In this document: positions 1 through 12,827 of the stretch, piece by piece
Numbering within the stretch: position 1 is the stretch's first letter
Layout: every line of letters begins with the position of its first letter
Origin: Aquilaria yunnanensis
Lineage: Eukaryota; Streptophyta; Magnoliopsida; Malvales; Thymelaeaceae
Reading direction: 5' to 3'
Assembly (NCBI GenBank): GCA_039654915.1
Contig: CM077594.1
Location: 48,623,001 to 48,687,000, forward strand
DNA length: 64,000 bases
Notes under the pieces: model-generated
What the model saw: only the letters and a program-made list of their open reading frames with translations
Database searches by the model: none
Told to the model about the DNA's origin: nothing
Position numbers and translations under genes: made by a program

Positions 1-3000
1 ATAAGTTGTGAGGGTTCCCATTTCATTCTAAACAACTAGTGATTGTTTCCATTTCATTGTAAGCTAGTTGTGAATGTTTCCATTTCATTCCAAACAAGTC
101 TTTAACGTTTTCGTTTCATTCAAAAATAGTTGTGAACGTTTCCATTTCAACCCAAACTAGTTGTGAATGTTTTCCTTTCATTCCAAACTAGTTGTGAATG
201 TTTTCATTTCATTCAAAACAAGTTGTGAGTGTTTCCATTTCATTCTAAATTAGTAGTGAATGTTTCCATTTCATTCAAAACAAGTTGTGAATGTTTCCAT
301 TTCATTCAAATCTAGTTGTGAATGTTTCCATTCCATTCCAAACAAGTTGTGAATGTTTCCATTGGAATCCAAACTAGTTGTCAATGCTTCCATTTCATTC
401 CAAACTGGTTGCGAATGATTCCATTTCATTCAAAACAAGTTGTGAAAGTTTCCTTTTTATTCTCAACTAGTTGTGAATGTTTGATTTTCAATCCAAACAT
501 GTTGTGAATGTTTCCATTTCATTCCTAACAAGTTGTGAATGTTTCCATTCCATTCTTAACTAGTTGTGAATTTTTCCATTTCATTCCAAACAAGCTGTGA
601 ATGTTTTCATTTCATTCCAAACATGTTGTTATAGTTTCCATTTCATCCCAAACAAGTTGTTAAAGTTTCCAACTCATTTCTTACTAGTTGTGAACGTTTC
701 TATTTCATTCCAAACTAGTTATTAACGTTTCCACTTCATTCCAAACTAGTTGTGAGTGTTTCGATTTCATTGCAGGCAAGTTCTAAAAGTTTCCATCAGA
801 TGCCAAACTAGTTGTGATTATTTCCACTTCATTCCAAACTAGTTGTGAATGTTTTCGCTCGATCCAAAACAAGTTCCAAATTTTACCAATTCATTCCAAA
901 CTAGTTGTGAATGTTTCCATTTGATTCCGAACAAGTTATAAGTGTTTCCATTTCATTATAAACTAGTTATGAATGTTTCCATTTCATTCAAAACAAGTTG
1001 TGACTATTTCCATTTCATTCCCACCAAGTTGTGAATGTTTACATTTCATTGTAAACAAGCTGTGAATTTTTCTGTATCATTCTAAACAAGTTCTTACTGT
1101 TTCTATTTCATTCCAAACTAGTTGTGAATGTTTCCATTTCATTGCAAAGAGTTTTAAGTGTTTCCATTAAATTCTAAACAAGTTGTGAATGGTTCCATTT
1201 CATTCTAAACTAGTTATGAATGTTTCCATTTCATTCCAAAAAAGCTATTAACGTTTACATTTCATCCAAAACTAGTTGTGAATGTTTCAATTTCATTCCA
1301 AACTAGTTGTGAATGTTTTCCTTTAATTCCAAACAAGTAGTGATTGTTTCCATTTTATTCAAAACAAGTTGGGAAAGTTTCCATTCCATTCAAAACTAGT
1401 TGCGACTGTTTCCATTTTGTTCCAAACTAGTTGTGAATGTTTCCATTTATTTAAAAACAACTTGTGTGTGTTTCCATTTCATTCTAAACTAGTTGTGAAT
1501 GTTTACATTTCATCCAAAACAAGTTGTGAATGTTTAAATTTCATTCCCAACAATTTTTGAATGTTTCCATTTCATTCCAAACAAGTTGTGAATGTTTCCA
1601 TTTCATTCGAAACAAGTTGTTAACGTTTTCTTTTCATTGCAAACTAGTTGTAAATATTTCCATTTCATTCCCAACTAGTTGTGAATGTTTTCATTTCATT
1701 CCCGAGACGTTGTAAGTTTTTTTATTTCATTCTAGACTAGTTGTGAATGTTTCCATTTCAGTCCAAACTAGTTGTGAATGTTACCATTTCATTCCAAACT
1801 AGTTGTGAACATTTCTATTTCATTCCAAACAAGTTGTTAACGTTTCCACTTCATTCCAAAAGTAGTTGTGAGTGTTTGGATTTCATTCCAAACAAGTTCT
1901 GAAAGTTTCCATTCCATGCAAAACTAATGGTGAATGTTTCCATTTTATTCCAAATCAATTATGAATATTTTCATTTCATTCCAAACTAGTTGTGAATGTT
2001 TCCATATCATTGCAAACTAGTTGTGAATGTTTTCATTTCATTCCAAAGATGTAGTGATTGGTTCCATTTCATTCCAAAGATGCAGTGATTATTTCCATTC
2101 CATTCAAAACTAGTTATGAATATTTCCATTTCATTCAAAACATGTTGTGAATGTTTCCATTTCATTCCCAACAAGTTGTAAATGTTTCCACTTCATTCCA
2201 AACAAGTTGTGAATGCTTCCATTTCAATCTAAACAAGTTGTTAACGTCTCCATTTAATTCCAAACTAGTTGTGAATACTTCCAGTTCTTTCTAAACTAGT
2301 TCTGAATGTTTCCACTTCATTCCAAACTTGTTGTGTGTTTCGATTTCATTCCAAACAAGGTTTGAAAGTTTCAATTCCAAGCCAAACTAGTTGTGAATGC
2401 TTCCATTTCATTCTAAATGAGTTGTGAATATTTTAATTTCATTCCAAAATGAATATAAGCGTTTTCATTGCATTCCAAACAAGTTATGAATGTTTCCATT
2501 TCATTCCAAAGAAGTTATGATTGTTTCCATTTCATTCCAAAGAAGTTATGATTGTTTCCATTTCATTCTAAACTACTTGTTGTTTTGATTTCAATCCAAA
2601 CAGGTTGTTAACGTTTTGAATTCATTCCTAACTAGTTGTTAATATTTCCATTTCGTTACAAACAAGTTGTCAACATTTCCATATCATTCCAAAGAAGTAG
2701 TGAATGTTTCCATTTAATTCAAAGCAAGTTGTGAATGTTTCCATTTCTTGCCAAACAAGTTGTGAATGTTTGCATTTCATGCCAAACTTATTGTGAATGT
2801 TTCCATTTCATTCCAAACTATATGTGAATGTTTCAATTTCATTCTATACTAGTTGTGAGTGTTTTCCTTACATTCCAAACAAGTTATGAATGTTTCTATT
2901 TCATTGCAAAGAAGTGGTAAACGTTTCCATTTCATTCAAAACAAGTTGTGACTGTTTCCATTTGATTCCAAATAAGTTGTGAGTGTTTCCATTTCATTCC

Positions 3001-4528
3001 AAACTAGTTGTGAGTGTTTCCATTTTATTCAAAACAAGTTATGAATGTTTCCATTTCATTCCCAACAAGTTGTGAATGTTTCCAGTTCATTCTGAATAAG
3101 TTGTGAACATTTCCATTTCATTCCAGACTAGTTATGAATGTTTCCATTTCATTCTCAACTAGTTGTGAATGTTTCCATTTCGTTCCAAAGAAGTTATAAG
3201 TGTTTCCATTTCATTCTAAAGTAGTTGTGAATGTTTCTATTTCATTCAAAATGAGTTTTTAATGTTTCCATTTCATTCCAAACTAATTGTGAAGGTTTCT
3301 ATTTCATTCCAAACAATTTGTCAACGTTTCCACTTCTTTCCAAACTAGTTGTGAGTGTTACGATTTCATTCCAAACAAGTTCTAAAAATTTCAATTCCAT
3401 GCCAAACAAGTTGTGAATGTTTCCATGTTATTCCAAATTAGTTGCGAATGTTTTCATTTCATTGCAAACTTGTTGTGAATGTTTTCATTTCATTCCAAAC
3501 TAGTTGTGAATGTTTTCATTTCATTCCAAAGATGTAGTGATTTTTTCCATTTCATTCCAAAGATCTAGTGATTGTTTCCCTTCCATTCCAAACTAGCTGT
3601 GAATGTTTCCATTTCATTCTAAACAAGTTTTCAATGTTTCCATTTTATTCCAAACAAGTTGTGAATGTGTCCATTTCATTCCAAATAGGTTGTGAATGTT
3701 TCACTTTCAATCTAAACAAGTTTTTAATGTTTCCATTTCATTCTAAACTAGTTGTGAATGTTTTCATTTCATTCTAAACTAGTTGTGAATGTTTCCACTT
3801 CATTCCAAAGAAGTTGTAGGTGTTTCCATTTCATTCTAAAGTAGCTGTAAATGTTTCCATTTCATTCTAAACAAGTTTTCAATGTTTCCATTTTATTCCA
3901 AACAAGTTGTGAATGTGTCCATTTCATTCCAAACAGGTTGTGAATTTTTCTATTTCAATCTAAACAAGTTTTTAACATTTCCATTTCATTCCAAACTAGT
4001 TGTGAATGTTTCCATTTCATTGTAAACTAGTTGTGAATGTTTCCACTTCATTCCAAAGAAGTTGTAGTTGTGAATGTTTTCATTTCATTGCAAACTAGTT
4101 GTGAATGTTTCCATTTCATTCCAAACTACTTGTTAATGTTTCCATTTCATTCCAAACAAGGTGTTAACGTTTTCATTTCAGTCCAAACTAGTTGTGAGTG
4201 TTTCCATTGCATTCCAAACAAGTTTTGAATGTCTCTATTCTAGTCCAAACTTGTTGTGAATGTTTCCATTTAATTCCAAACAGGTTGTGAATGTTTATAT
4301 TTCATTCCATTGAAGTAGTGATTGTTTCCACTTCATTGTTGTGAATGTTTTCCATTCCATTGCAAAGTAGTTGTGAATGTTTCCATTTCATTCCAAATAA
4401 GTTGTGAATGTTTCCATATCATTCTAAACTAGTTGTGAATGCTTACAGTTCATTCTAAAGAACTTGTTAATGTTACCATTTCATTTCGAACTAGTTATGA
4501 ATGTTACCATTTCATTCCAAACTAGTTG
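1..4528 (+). repeat. 31-bp satellite array, forward orientation, block 1
   Basis: Head-to-tail monomers of 31 bp fill this block. The conserved core is GAATGTTTCCATTTCATTCC, preceded by CTAGTTGT or CAAGTTGT and followed by AAA. Monomers differ by scattered substitutions and occasional 1-3 base indels (for example TGTTAACG for TGTGAATG). Because 31 is not a multiple of 3, three monomers (93 bp) translate into a 31-residue periodic peptide, which produces chance reading frames that are not genes. No gene is visible. The block begins at the window edge, so its true start is unknown, and it ends where a truncated gypsy element begins. Confidence 0.97.
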
Positions 4529-6869
4529 TTGTCCACTTTGATGATATCTTAGTATATATCAAGAACCTAGGAGAGCATGTTCCACACCTAACACAAGCAC
4601 TAAGCACCTTAAGAGGACAAAAGTTGTATGCTAACTTGAAGAAGTGTTCTTTTTGTGTTGATAAAGTTGTTTTCCTTAGTTGTATTGTGAGTTCACATGG
4701 AATTAAGGTGGATCAAGAAAAGGTAAGAGCCATACAAGAATGGCCGATGCCAACATCCATAACTGAGGTAAGATCATTCCATGGGTTAGCTAGCTTCTAT
4801 AGGAGGTTTGTAAGGAATTTTTCTTGCATTGTTGCACCTCTAACTGAAGTTGTAAAGAAGAATCTTGGATTTAAGTGGGGGAAAGCTCAAGAGGAGGCTT
4901 TCGGGTTACTTAAGAAAAGGTTGTGTAATGCACCACTTCTAGCTTTGCCTAACTTTGCTAATACTTTTGAGGTTGAATGTGATGCTTTAGGTATAGGCAT
5001 TGGAGCTGTGTTGATGCAAGGAGGCGGACCCATTGCATACTTTAGTGAGAAGTTAAATGGTGCTACCTTGAACTATCCCACTTATGACAAAGAGCTCTAC
5101 GCTTTGGTAAGAGCTTTAGAGATTTGGCAACACTACTTGTGGCCGAGAGAGTTTGTTATCCACATTGATCATCAAGCCCTTAAGTTTCTTAATGGGCAAG
5201 GTAAGCTAAATAGAAGGCATGCTAAATGGGTAGAGTTCATTGAGTCATTCCCATATGTTATCAAATACAAGCAAGGTAAGGATAATGTAGTGGTGGTTGC
5301 ACTTTCTAGGAGGTATGCTTTACTTTCGGCTTTAGATTCTAAAGTATTGGGTTTTGAACATTTGAAAGATTTGTATGCTTCTAATGATGTTTTTGGTGAG
5401 ATTTATGCTAAGTATTCTAAATTTTCTTTTGAAAAGTTCTATCAAGTTAATGGGTTTCTTTTCAAAGAAAACAGGTTGTGTATTCCCAAGACATCCTTAA
5501 CGGAATTGCTCACAAAAGAAGCTCATTGTGGAGGACTTATGGGACACGTTGGACAAGCCAAAACCTTGCATACTTTGAAGGAACATTATCATTGGCTAAA
5601 TATGGTAAAGGATGTAAGGAAGGTTTGTGATCAATGCATAGCATGTAGGAAGGCTAAATCCACTCACACTTCACAAGGTTTATACATACCACTTCCTACA
5701 CCTAGTCATCCATGGGTTGATATTTCAAGGGATTTCATTGTTGGATTGCCTAGGACTAGAGGAAACCTAGACTCAATCTTTGTTGTAGTTGATAGGTTTT
5801 CTAAGATGGCTCACTTTATTCCATGTAATAAGACTAATGATGCTATACGTGTGGCTAAATTATTTTTCAAGGAAGTTGTTAAGCTTCATGGGGTTCTAAG
5901 AACCATAGTTTCGGATAGGGACACTAATTTTCTAAGCCACTTTTGGAGGACTTCGTGGGGAAAGCTTAGCACTACGCTTTTGTTTTCTACATCTTGCCAC
6001 CCACAAACTGATGGGAAAACTAAGGTAACAAATAGGACCTTAGGTTCCATGCTTAGAGATATCATTGGTAAGAACTTGAAATCTTGGGAAGACTGTTTGC
6101 CTCATATAGAGTTTGCTTACAATAGGTCCATGCATTCTACTACTAGTTTATCACCTTTTGAGATTGTTTATGGTTTTAATCCTTTAACTCCATTAGATCT
6201 TTTACCATTACCTACTCATGAGGTTTCTAGTTTGGATGGTAGTAAAAGGGCCGAAAGCATCAAGAGGTTGCATGAGAAGGTTAAGCAACAAATTGAGCAC
6301 AAAAATCAACAAGTTGCTAAACAAGCCAACCAAGGCGGAAGGAGAGTTATCTTTGAGCCTGGAGATTTGCACATGAGGAAGGAAAGATTTCCAGCTGTAA
6401 GAAGGACTAAGCTTCATCCAAGAGGAGATGGTCCATTCCAAGTCATTAAGAAGATCAATGAAAATACATACATGCTAGACTTGCCGGGTGAATACAATGT
6501 GAGTGCTACTTTCAACGTTTCTGATTTGTCTGTGTTTGAACATGCAAATTCATGGACGAATCCTTCTAAGGAGGGGGGAGTTGATATGATCAAGGAAGAC
6601 AAACTCAAGGAAATCAAGGATCCATTGAAGGTTTCTAGTGGACCATGACAAGGAAGAAGGCTAAGGAGCTCACTAGTGCACTTCAAGCCTTTGTTTCAAG
6701 CTTCTTCCTGGAGAATGGACGTGGAACTTCACAAGGAGCTATTGGAACTTTCAATACATCTTATCGAGATGATTTACAAGCTTGTTACTCAATCCTAGAG
6801 TGCCTAGACAAGTCACAAAGCAAGGACATCGAGGACACCACTCAAAATGCACCTTTTGAGCCCCCTTGA
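4529..6869 (+). pseudogene. Ty3/gypsy pol remnant: RT end, RNase H, integrase
   Basis: The reading frame is open from the RT YFDD box (read here as HFDDILVYI) to a TGA at 6,646-6,648, about 700 codons, and then continues in another frame to 6,869. Compared with the intact copy in this window, one base is lost near 6,644, which separates the C-terminal tail ([14 protein letters not shown] onward). Catalytic residues are also damaged. The RNase H Asp in the conserved ADALSRR motif is Val (codon 5,296-5,298), and the integrase Glu after HPQTDG is Lys (codon 6,022-6,024, reading [11 protein letters not shown]). Three residues are missing after FEPGD. The integrase zinc finger (CDQCIACRK) and the first two Asp motifs (VDISRDF, VSDRDT) are still present. 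The gene cannot act on its own. Confidence 0.93.
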
Positions 6870-7565
6870 GTGTTCTTGATGCATTTTGTGTCTACAAGCT
6901 GGATCTTTGAGCTCTGACTTTTCAAGACCTCTTTCCAACATTTAAGAGGAATAATTATGCCATTGGAACTCAAATATTCAATCTTTGAGCTGAAGATACA
7001 ATTGAAAACCCTAAAGAACCCAAAGTGCACCCGAGAAGACCATTTGGGGTTTTTTGGGGTCAAACGTGTATTTGCACTTTATTTTTGTTAATTTCCTAGT
7101 TATTTACATTATTTAGGATGTTATTTAGGCTATGGAATTAATTCAGGTAACTTAGGACAAGTGGCATATGCTGCATACCTAAAACAAAGTTGAAGGGATA
7201 TGGGAGTCCTAGTTTGACTAGGTTTTCTTGAGTCCTTTGTAACTAGGTTTCCTAGGTGACTTGGGCTGCAAAATTTGGCCTGTCTTTTACCCTAGTTTAG
7301 GCCTATAAATAGGGACATATTCTAGATGAAAAACACAACTTTCAACTAAAATAATACTGCTACTTTGGAGAGAATTCTCTTTGGTTCTTGGCGGACTACC
7401 TTGGTGCACAAGTTTGCTTGTGTTCTGGGTGTTTTATACTTCTCGTTTCTAATCACAGGTTAATTAGGGGCGGGGCTTTTAAATCCAGTCTCTTTGATGT
7501 CTTGTGGAGCTTGAAAAATATCTTGGGTGCATTTCATGGCCTTTATACAATTGGGGTTCGCATCA
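6582..7565 (+). repeat. 3' LTR of the truncated gypsy element (984 bp)
   Basis: The LTR runs from TGATATGATCAAGG to GGGGTTCGCATCA and directly follows the purine tract AAGGAGGGGGGAGT (about 6,567-6,580). It aligns along its length with the 986-bp LTRs at 35,462 and 41,827. A TATA-like box, CTATAAATAG, lies at 7,313-7,322. The first ~290 bases encode the C-terminal tail of the polyprotein. The copy is clearly more diverged than the pair in the intact element. Confidence 0.92.
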
Positions 7566-10500
7566 AGTTGTGAATGTTTCCATTCCATTCCAAACTAGTT
7601 GTGAATGTTTCCAATTCATTCCAAACAGGTTGTGAATGTTTCCATTTCATTCCAAACAAGTTGTGATTGTTTCCATTTCATTCCAAAAAAGTTGTTAAGG
7701 TTTCCAATTCAATCCTAACTAGTTGTGAATGTTTCTATTTCATTCCAAACAAGTTGTTAACGTTTCCACTTCATTCCCAACTAGTTGTGAGTGCTTCGAT
7801 TTCACTCCAAACAACTTCTGAAAGTTTCTATTACATGCCAAACTAGTTGTGAATATTTTCATTACATTCCAAACTACTTGTGAATATGTCCATTGCAATC
7901 AAAACTAGTTGTGAATGTTTTCATTTCATTCCAAATAAGTAGTGATTGTTTCCATATCATTCCAAACTAGTTGTGAATGTTTCCATTCAATTCAAAACTA
8001 GTCATGAATGTTTCCATTTCAATTCAAAACTATTTGTGAATGTTTCCATTTCATTCTAAACAACATGTTAACGCTTCCATTTCACTCCAAACAAGTTGTG
8101 AGTGTTTCCATTCCACTCTAAACTAGTTCTCAATGTTTCCATTACATTCAAAATAAGTTATGAATATTTCCATTTCATTCCCAACAAGTTGTGAATGTTC
8201 CGATTTCATTCCAAGGAAGTTGTGAATGTTTCCATTTCATTCTAAACAAGTTGTTAACATTTTCATTTCATTCCAAACTAGTTGTGAATGTTTCCATTTT
8301 ATTCTAAACTAGTTGTGAAAGTTTCCATTTTATTCTAAAGAAGTTGTAAGTGTTTCCGTTTCATTCGAAACTAGTTGTGATGGTTTACATTTCATTTGAA
8401 ACAAGTTGTTAACTTTTCTATTTCATTCCAAACTAGATGTGAATGTTTCCATTTCAATCCAAACAAGTTGTTAATGTTTCCAGTTCATTCCAAACTAGTT
8501 GTGAGTGTTTAGATCTCATTCCAAAAAAGTTGTGAATGTTTACATTTCATTCCAAACAAGTTGTCAATATTTTTATTTCGTTCCAAACTCCTTGTGAATG
8601 TTTCCAATTCATTCCAAACTAGTTGCAAATTTTTCCATTTAACTCCAAAGAAGTAGTGATTGTTTCAATTTCTGTCCAAACCAGTTGTGAATGTTTCCAT
8701 TCCATTCGAAACTAGTTGTGAATGTTTCCATTTCATTCCAAACTAGTTGTGAACGTTCCATTTCATTCCAAACAAGTTGTGAATGTTTTCATTTCTTTCT
8801 AAACTAGTTGTGAAAGTTTCCATTTCATTCCAAAAAAATTGTGAACGTTTCCATTTCAGTCGCAATAAGTTGTGAATGTTTTCATTTTATTCCAAACATG
8901 TTGTGAATGTTTCCATTTCAATCTAAACAAGTTGTTAAGGTTTCCATTTCATTCCAAAGTAGTTATGAATGTTTCCATTTCATTCTAAACTAGTTGTGAA
9001 TGTTTCAGTTTCATTCCAAAGAAGTTGTAAGTGTTTCCATTTCATTCTAAACTTGTTGTGAATGTTTCCATTTAATTCGAAACAAGTTGTTAACGTTTCC
9101 ATTTCATTCTAGGCTAGTTGTGAATCTGAATGTTTCCACTTCATTCCAAACAAGTTGTGAATGTTTTCATGACATTCTAAACTAGTTTTGAATGCTTCGA
9201 ATTCATTCCAAACAACTTGTTAATGTTACCATTTCATTCCAAACTAGTTATCAATGTTTCCACTTCATTGTAAACTAGTTGTGAATGTTTCTATTTGATT
9301 CCGAACAAGTTGTAAATGTTGTCTTTTCATTCGAAACTGTTGCACATGTTTCCATTACATTCCAAACTACTTGTGAATGTTTCCATTTCATTCTAAATGA
9401 GTTGCAAATGTTTCCATTTCATGCCAAACAAGTTGTGAATGTTGCATTTTCATTCAAAACTAGTTGTGCATGTTTCCAACTCATTCCAAACAAGTTATGA
9501 ATGTTTCTAATTCATTCGAAACAAGTTGTTAATGTTTACATTTCATTCCAAACTAGCAAGGAATGTTCCCATTTCATTCCAAAAAAGTTTGGAATGTTTC
9601 CATTCATTCCAAACTCGTTGTGAATGTTTCCATTTCATTCCAAACAAGTTGTGATTGTTTCCATTACATTCCAAACAAGTTCTATATGTTTCCATTTCAT
9701 TCCAAACAAGTTGTGATTGTTTCAATTTCATTTTAAACAAGTTGTGAATGTTTCCATTTTATTCCGAACAAGTTGTTAACTTTTCCATTTCATTCCAAAC
9801 TTGTTGTGAATGTTTCCATTTTGTTTGAAATAAGCTGTGAATGTTTCCATTGTCTCCAAACTAGTTGTGATTGTTTCCATTTCATTCCAAACAAGTTGTG
9901 AATGTATCCATTTTGTTCGAAATAAGTTGTCAATATTTCCATTTCATTCCAAACAAGTTGGGAATGTTTCCATTTCATTCTGAACTAGTTGTGAATGTTT
10001 TTATTTCATTGCAACCAACTTGTTAACGTTACCATTTCATTCCAAACTAGTTATGAATGTTTCCATTTCATTCTAAAGTAGTTGTGAATGTTTCCATTTG
10101 ACTTCAAACAAGTTGTGAATGTTGCCTTTTCATTCAAAAATTGTTGTGAATGTTTCCATTTCATTCTAAATGAGTTGTGAATGCTTCAATTTCATGCCAA
10201 ACAAGTTGTGAAAGTTTTCATTTCATCCCAAACCTGTAGTGAACATATCCATTTCATTCCAAACTAGTTGTGAATGTTTCAATTTAATTCCAAATTAGTC
10301 GTGAGTGTTTTCATTACATTCAAAACAAATTATAAATGTTTCCATTTCCTTCCAAAGAAGTTGTGAATGTTTCCATTTACTTCCAAACAAGTTGTGAATG
10401 TTTCCATTTGATTCCAAACAAGTCGTGAATGTCACCTTTTCATTCGAAACTAGTTGTGCATGTTTCCATTTTATTCCAAACAAGTTGTGAATGTTTGCAT

Positions 10501-10668
10501 TTCATTTGACACTAGTTGTGAATGTTTCCATTTCATTCTACACAAGTTTCAAATGTTTTGATTTCTTGCCAAATAAGTTGTGAAAGTTTCCATTTCATCC
10601 CAAACTTGTTATGAATGTTTCTATTTCACTCCAAACTAGTTGTGAATGTTTCAATTTTATTCCAAACT
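7566..10668 (+). repeat. 31-bp satellite array, forward orientation, block 2
   Basis: Tandem 31-bp monomers in the same sense as block 1. The array resumes in register after the gypsy remnant. Several monomers share the variant TGTTGCCTTTTCATTCGAAAC, which recurs near 9,315, 10,115 and 10,430 and again in later blocks, a sign of multi-monomer duplication. No gene seen. Confidence 0.97.
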
Positions 10669-12827
10669 TGTTGCGAACCCCAATGGTATAAAGACCATGA
10701 AACGTGCCCAAGATGTTTTTCAAGCTCCACAAGACATCAAAGAGATTGGATTTGAAGACCCCCACCCCTAATCAAGCTGTGACTAGAAACAAGAAGTATA
10801 AGAACACGAAGAACACAAGCACACTTGTGCACCAAGGTAGTCCATAAAGAACCAAAGAGAAATTCTCTCCAAAGTAGCAATATTGTTTCATGTCAAGGCT
10901 GTGTTTTACAACCAAAATATGTGCCTATTTATAGGCCTAAACTAGGATAAAAGACTCAGCAAAATTCGCAGCCCAAGTCACCTAGGAAACTGATGCGAAC
11001 CCCGATGGTATAAAGACCATGAAACGCGACCAAGATGTGATTCAAGCTCCACAAGACATCAAAAAGACTAGGTTTAAAACCCCCACCCCTAATCAACCTG
11101 TGATTAGAAACGAGAAGTATAGAACTCCAAGAACACAAGCACACTTGTGCACCAAGGCAGTCCACAAAGAACCAAAGAGATAACCTCTCCAAAGAGCAAT
11201 ATTATTTCGAAAATTTTCTGTATGTTTACATCCAAAATATGTGCCTTTATATAGGCCTAAACTAGGGTTAAAAGCTGGGCAAAATTCGCAGCCTAAGTCC
11301 CTTAGGAATCCTAGATACAAAGACATAGGAAATTCTAGTCAAATTAGGACTCTAACTCCTAGTTTGAACAAGTTTAATGAATGCAGCATATGCCACTTGT
11401 CCAAAACGATTTAAAACTATTCCATAGCCTAAATAACTTCCTAAATAATGTATCTAAATAGGATTTGAACGAAAATAAACTATAAATACAAGATTGGCCA
11501 TGAAAACCCCAAAATAGTCTTCTCGGGTGGTTCCTGCTTGTGTCTTCAACTTCAAGCTGAAATTCAAACTTGATGTATCCATGATTTCCCAAAATGCAAA
11601 GCATGAAAGTTTTAGATCTATTTCTTATCTTTGAAATCACACCTGAACCACACAAAACGGACATCTAAAGCCAAAGATATGCCCAAAATACTGCAACTGC
11701 TTCTGAACCAGCGATAACTCGTAAATCGCGACTTTGAAGCTAAATTTGACCTCCTTAACGTCCAAAATGGGTTTGATGGTCTTCATATGACTTGTAGCTC
11801 CAGATGTTATGTTTCCAATGAATCAAGAATTACTCAATTCCGATCTATTTAGCTCAAGATATGATTTTTCTACCAGAACATCACCAATCTATCAACATCC
11901 GAGCTTGAAGTGCACTAGTGAGCTCCTTAGCCCTTTTCCTTGTCAATGGTCCACTAGAAACCTTCAGTGGGTCCTTGCCTTCCTTGGTTGTGCGTTCTTT
12001 GATCATATCAGAAACCTAGTTACAAAGGACTCAAGAAAACCTAGTCAAACTAGGAGTCCTACACCCTTTTAACACATGTTTAATGTGTGCAGCAAATTCC
12101 ATTTATCCTAAGTGATCTGAATCACTTCCATGGCCTAAATAACATCCTAAATAATGTAAATAAATAGAAAATAAAATAAAAGACGTTACAACACAAGATT
12201 GGCCATAAAAACACCAAAATATTTCTCTCGGGTGCACCTAAGGGCTCCATAGGGTTCTTGCTTGTGTCTTCAACTTCAACCTGAAATTAGAACTTGATTC
12301 AGCCATGATTTCTCAAAATGCAAAGCATGAAAGTTGTAGATCTCTTTCTTAGTTTTGAAATGACACGTGAACCACACAAAACAGACATCTAAAGCCAAAG
12401 ATATGCCCAAAATACTGCAACTGCTTTTGAACCAACGATGACTCGCAAATCGCGACTTTGATGCTAAATTGGACCCCTTTAACGTGCAAACTGGGTTTCA
12501 TGGTCTGCATATGATTTGCAGCTCCAGATGTTATCTTTCCAATTAATTAAGAATCACTCAATTTCGATCTTTCTAGCTCAAGATATGATTTTTCTATAGG
12601 AACATCGCCAATCTGTCAAAATCCAAGCCTGGCCATCATCTCCATATGATTCCTTGCATGTTCCAGAAACTCCTTGCGAAATTCTAAAGCCATTCTCCAT
12701 GAAAAAGCTTGAGACAAAATCTTGAAGTGCACTAGTGGGCTCCTTAGCTTGCTTTCTAGTCAATGATTCACAAGTTATCATCAATGGGTCCTTATCATCA
12801 TTGGTTGCGCCTTCTTTGATCGAATTA
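10669..12827 (-). mobile_element. Older solo LTR of the gypsy family, split by a second LTR
   Basis: The LTR is in two parts, 10,669-10,990 and 12,016-12,827. On the + strand it opens with TGTTGCGAACCCC (the usual TGATGCG start with one change) and ends near GATCGAATTA, a decayed form of GATCATATCA. The satellite bases AAACT occur on both sides (10,664-10,668 and 12,828-12,832), supporting a genuine insertion reduced to a solo LTR. It is longer (about 1,134 bp without the insert) than other family LTRs and carries most of the changes. The polyprotein-tail segment near 12,640-12,820 is degraded. Confidence 0.9.
10991..12010 (-). mobile_element. Solo LTR nested in the older LTR (1,020 bp)
   Basis: A complete LTR from TGATGCGAACCCC to GATCATATCA interrupts the older LTR. 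It is flanked by the host duplication GAAAC (10,986-10,990 and 12,011-12,015). A minus-strand TATA box, CTATATAAAG, lies at 11,245-11,254. No internal domain remains, so recombination between two LTRs is the likely origin. It belongs to a subfamily shared with 16,619-17,640 that has extra sequence around 11,640-11,880 compared with the 986-bp LTRs. Confidence 0.93.

Larger units (their letters stand above)
4529..7565 (+). mobile_element. 5'-truncated Ty3/gypsy element (CRM-like), + strand
   Basis: This is the 3' part of the gypsy family that is complete at 35,462-42,812. It starts abruptly inside the reverse transcriptase, at the YFDD region, and runs through RNase H, integrase, polypurine tract and a full 3' LTR ending in GGGGTTCGCATCA. 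The 5' LTR, gag, protease and most of RT are missing. The left junction lies in GTTGTTG, a string shared by the satellite and the element, so the join can be placed only to within about 8 bases. AGTTG occurs on both sides (4,524-4,528 and 7,566-7,570), like a target-site duplication, although every satellite monomer contains this pentamer. Confidence 0.9.

Noticed and set aside
1..4500. Many 60-108 residue reading frames with repeated FPFHSKQVVNVSISFQTSCECF-like peptides across the satellite (both strands)
   Set aside because: They arise from the 31-bp period (93 bp = 31 residues) with few stops. They have no start context, no conserved ends and no family, and follow the repeat rather than any gene.
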